From assembly GCA_937897125.1 (NCBI GenBank), contig CALCPL010000126.1:1-8646 (forward strand): a stretch of DNA of 8,646 nt. The letters run 5' to 3'. How positions within the stretch are numbered: the stretch's first letter is position 1; every line of letters starts with the position of its first letter. Shown here piece after piece: positions 8,624 through 8,646 of the stretch. The notes beneath the pieces are model-generated. The model was not told the DNA's origin. It did not search any database and worked only from the letters and a program-made list of their open reading frames with translations. The stretch is from an uncultured Candidatus Pelagibacter sp. Its GTDB lineage: Bacteria > Pseudomonadota > Alphaproteobacteria > Pelagibacterales > Pelagibacteraceae. The translations under genes and the position numbers were made by a program.

Positions 8624-8646
8624 CTGTCTCTTATACACATCTCCGA
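8624..8646 (+). other. Illumina Nextera transposon adapter (sequencing artefact)
   Basis: The window ends with CTGTCTCTTATACACATCT (8624-8642), the 19-bp Tn5 mosaic end used in Nextera libraries, followed by CCGA, the first bases of the standard adapter continuation. The upstream sequence encodes a normal SoxA segment ending NQSIAL; the next codons (LSLIHIS) come from the adapter and do not resemble the family. The adapter begins exactly at a codon boundary, so the soxA reading frame appears to run on but is false from here. This is untrimmed adapter at a contig end, not a genomic transposon. Confidence 0.96.

Noticed and set aside
8624..8642. Tn5 mosaic end as a genuine transposon insertion in soxA
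   Set aside because: The sequence continues into the Nextera adapter (CCGA) at the very end of the contig and there is no transposase; library artefact is far more likely.
1..8646. Defence system, prophage, secretion cluster or other undescribed accessory system
   Set aside because: Every gene belongs to a known housekeeping or catabolic family, coding regions fill nearly all bases, and composition is uniform.

Overview
This is a very AT-rich, gene-packed stretch of a bacterial chromosome with no mobile element, CRISPR array or other foreign DNA visible. Protein-level resemblance of every gene, the low GC, the tight spacing (1-bp stop/start overlaps, a tRNA abutting a stop codon) and TAA at all five visible stop codons point to a streamlined marine alphaproteobacterium, most likely of the SAR11/Pelagibacterales type. 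The taxon is inferred from memory of such genomes and was not tested by a search.

Left part (1-1795, minus strand): a three-gene operon reading leftwards, dapA -> smpB -> folK. It covers lysine/diaminopimelate synthesis, ribosome rescue and folate synthesis. dapA and smpB overlap by one base. folK overlaps smpB by 35 bp from a GTG start, and its last codons lie beyond position 1. A 41-bp gap (1796-1836) separates dapA from the divergent gene slt and must carry both promoters.

Middle (1837-4142): slt encodes an exported soluble lytic murein transglycosylase with an intact GH23 catalytic domain. Its stop codon is followed immediately by the encoded CCA end of a tRNA-Ser(GCU) gene on the opposite strand. 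A 68-bp gap (4143-4210) then separates the tRNA from the sox genes. It holds a 16-bp perfect palindrome and must drive transcription both ways.

Right part (4211-8623, plus strand): soxB, soxD and soxA encode the beta, delta and alpha subunits of heterotetrameric sarcosine oxidase. This enzyme demethylates sarcosine to glycine and passes the methyl carbon to tetrahydrofolate. FolK makes a precursor of the same cofactor, but that link is only thematic. soxA is cut off about 960 codons in, and soxG (gamma) would be expected just downstream.

The final 23 bases (8624-8646) are not genomic: they match the Illumina Nextera transposon adapter. I found no undescribed biological system here. The most useful observations are the adapter artefact, the zero-spacing convergent slt/tRNA pair, and the palindrome plus repeated half-element in front of soxB.
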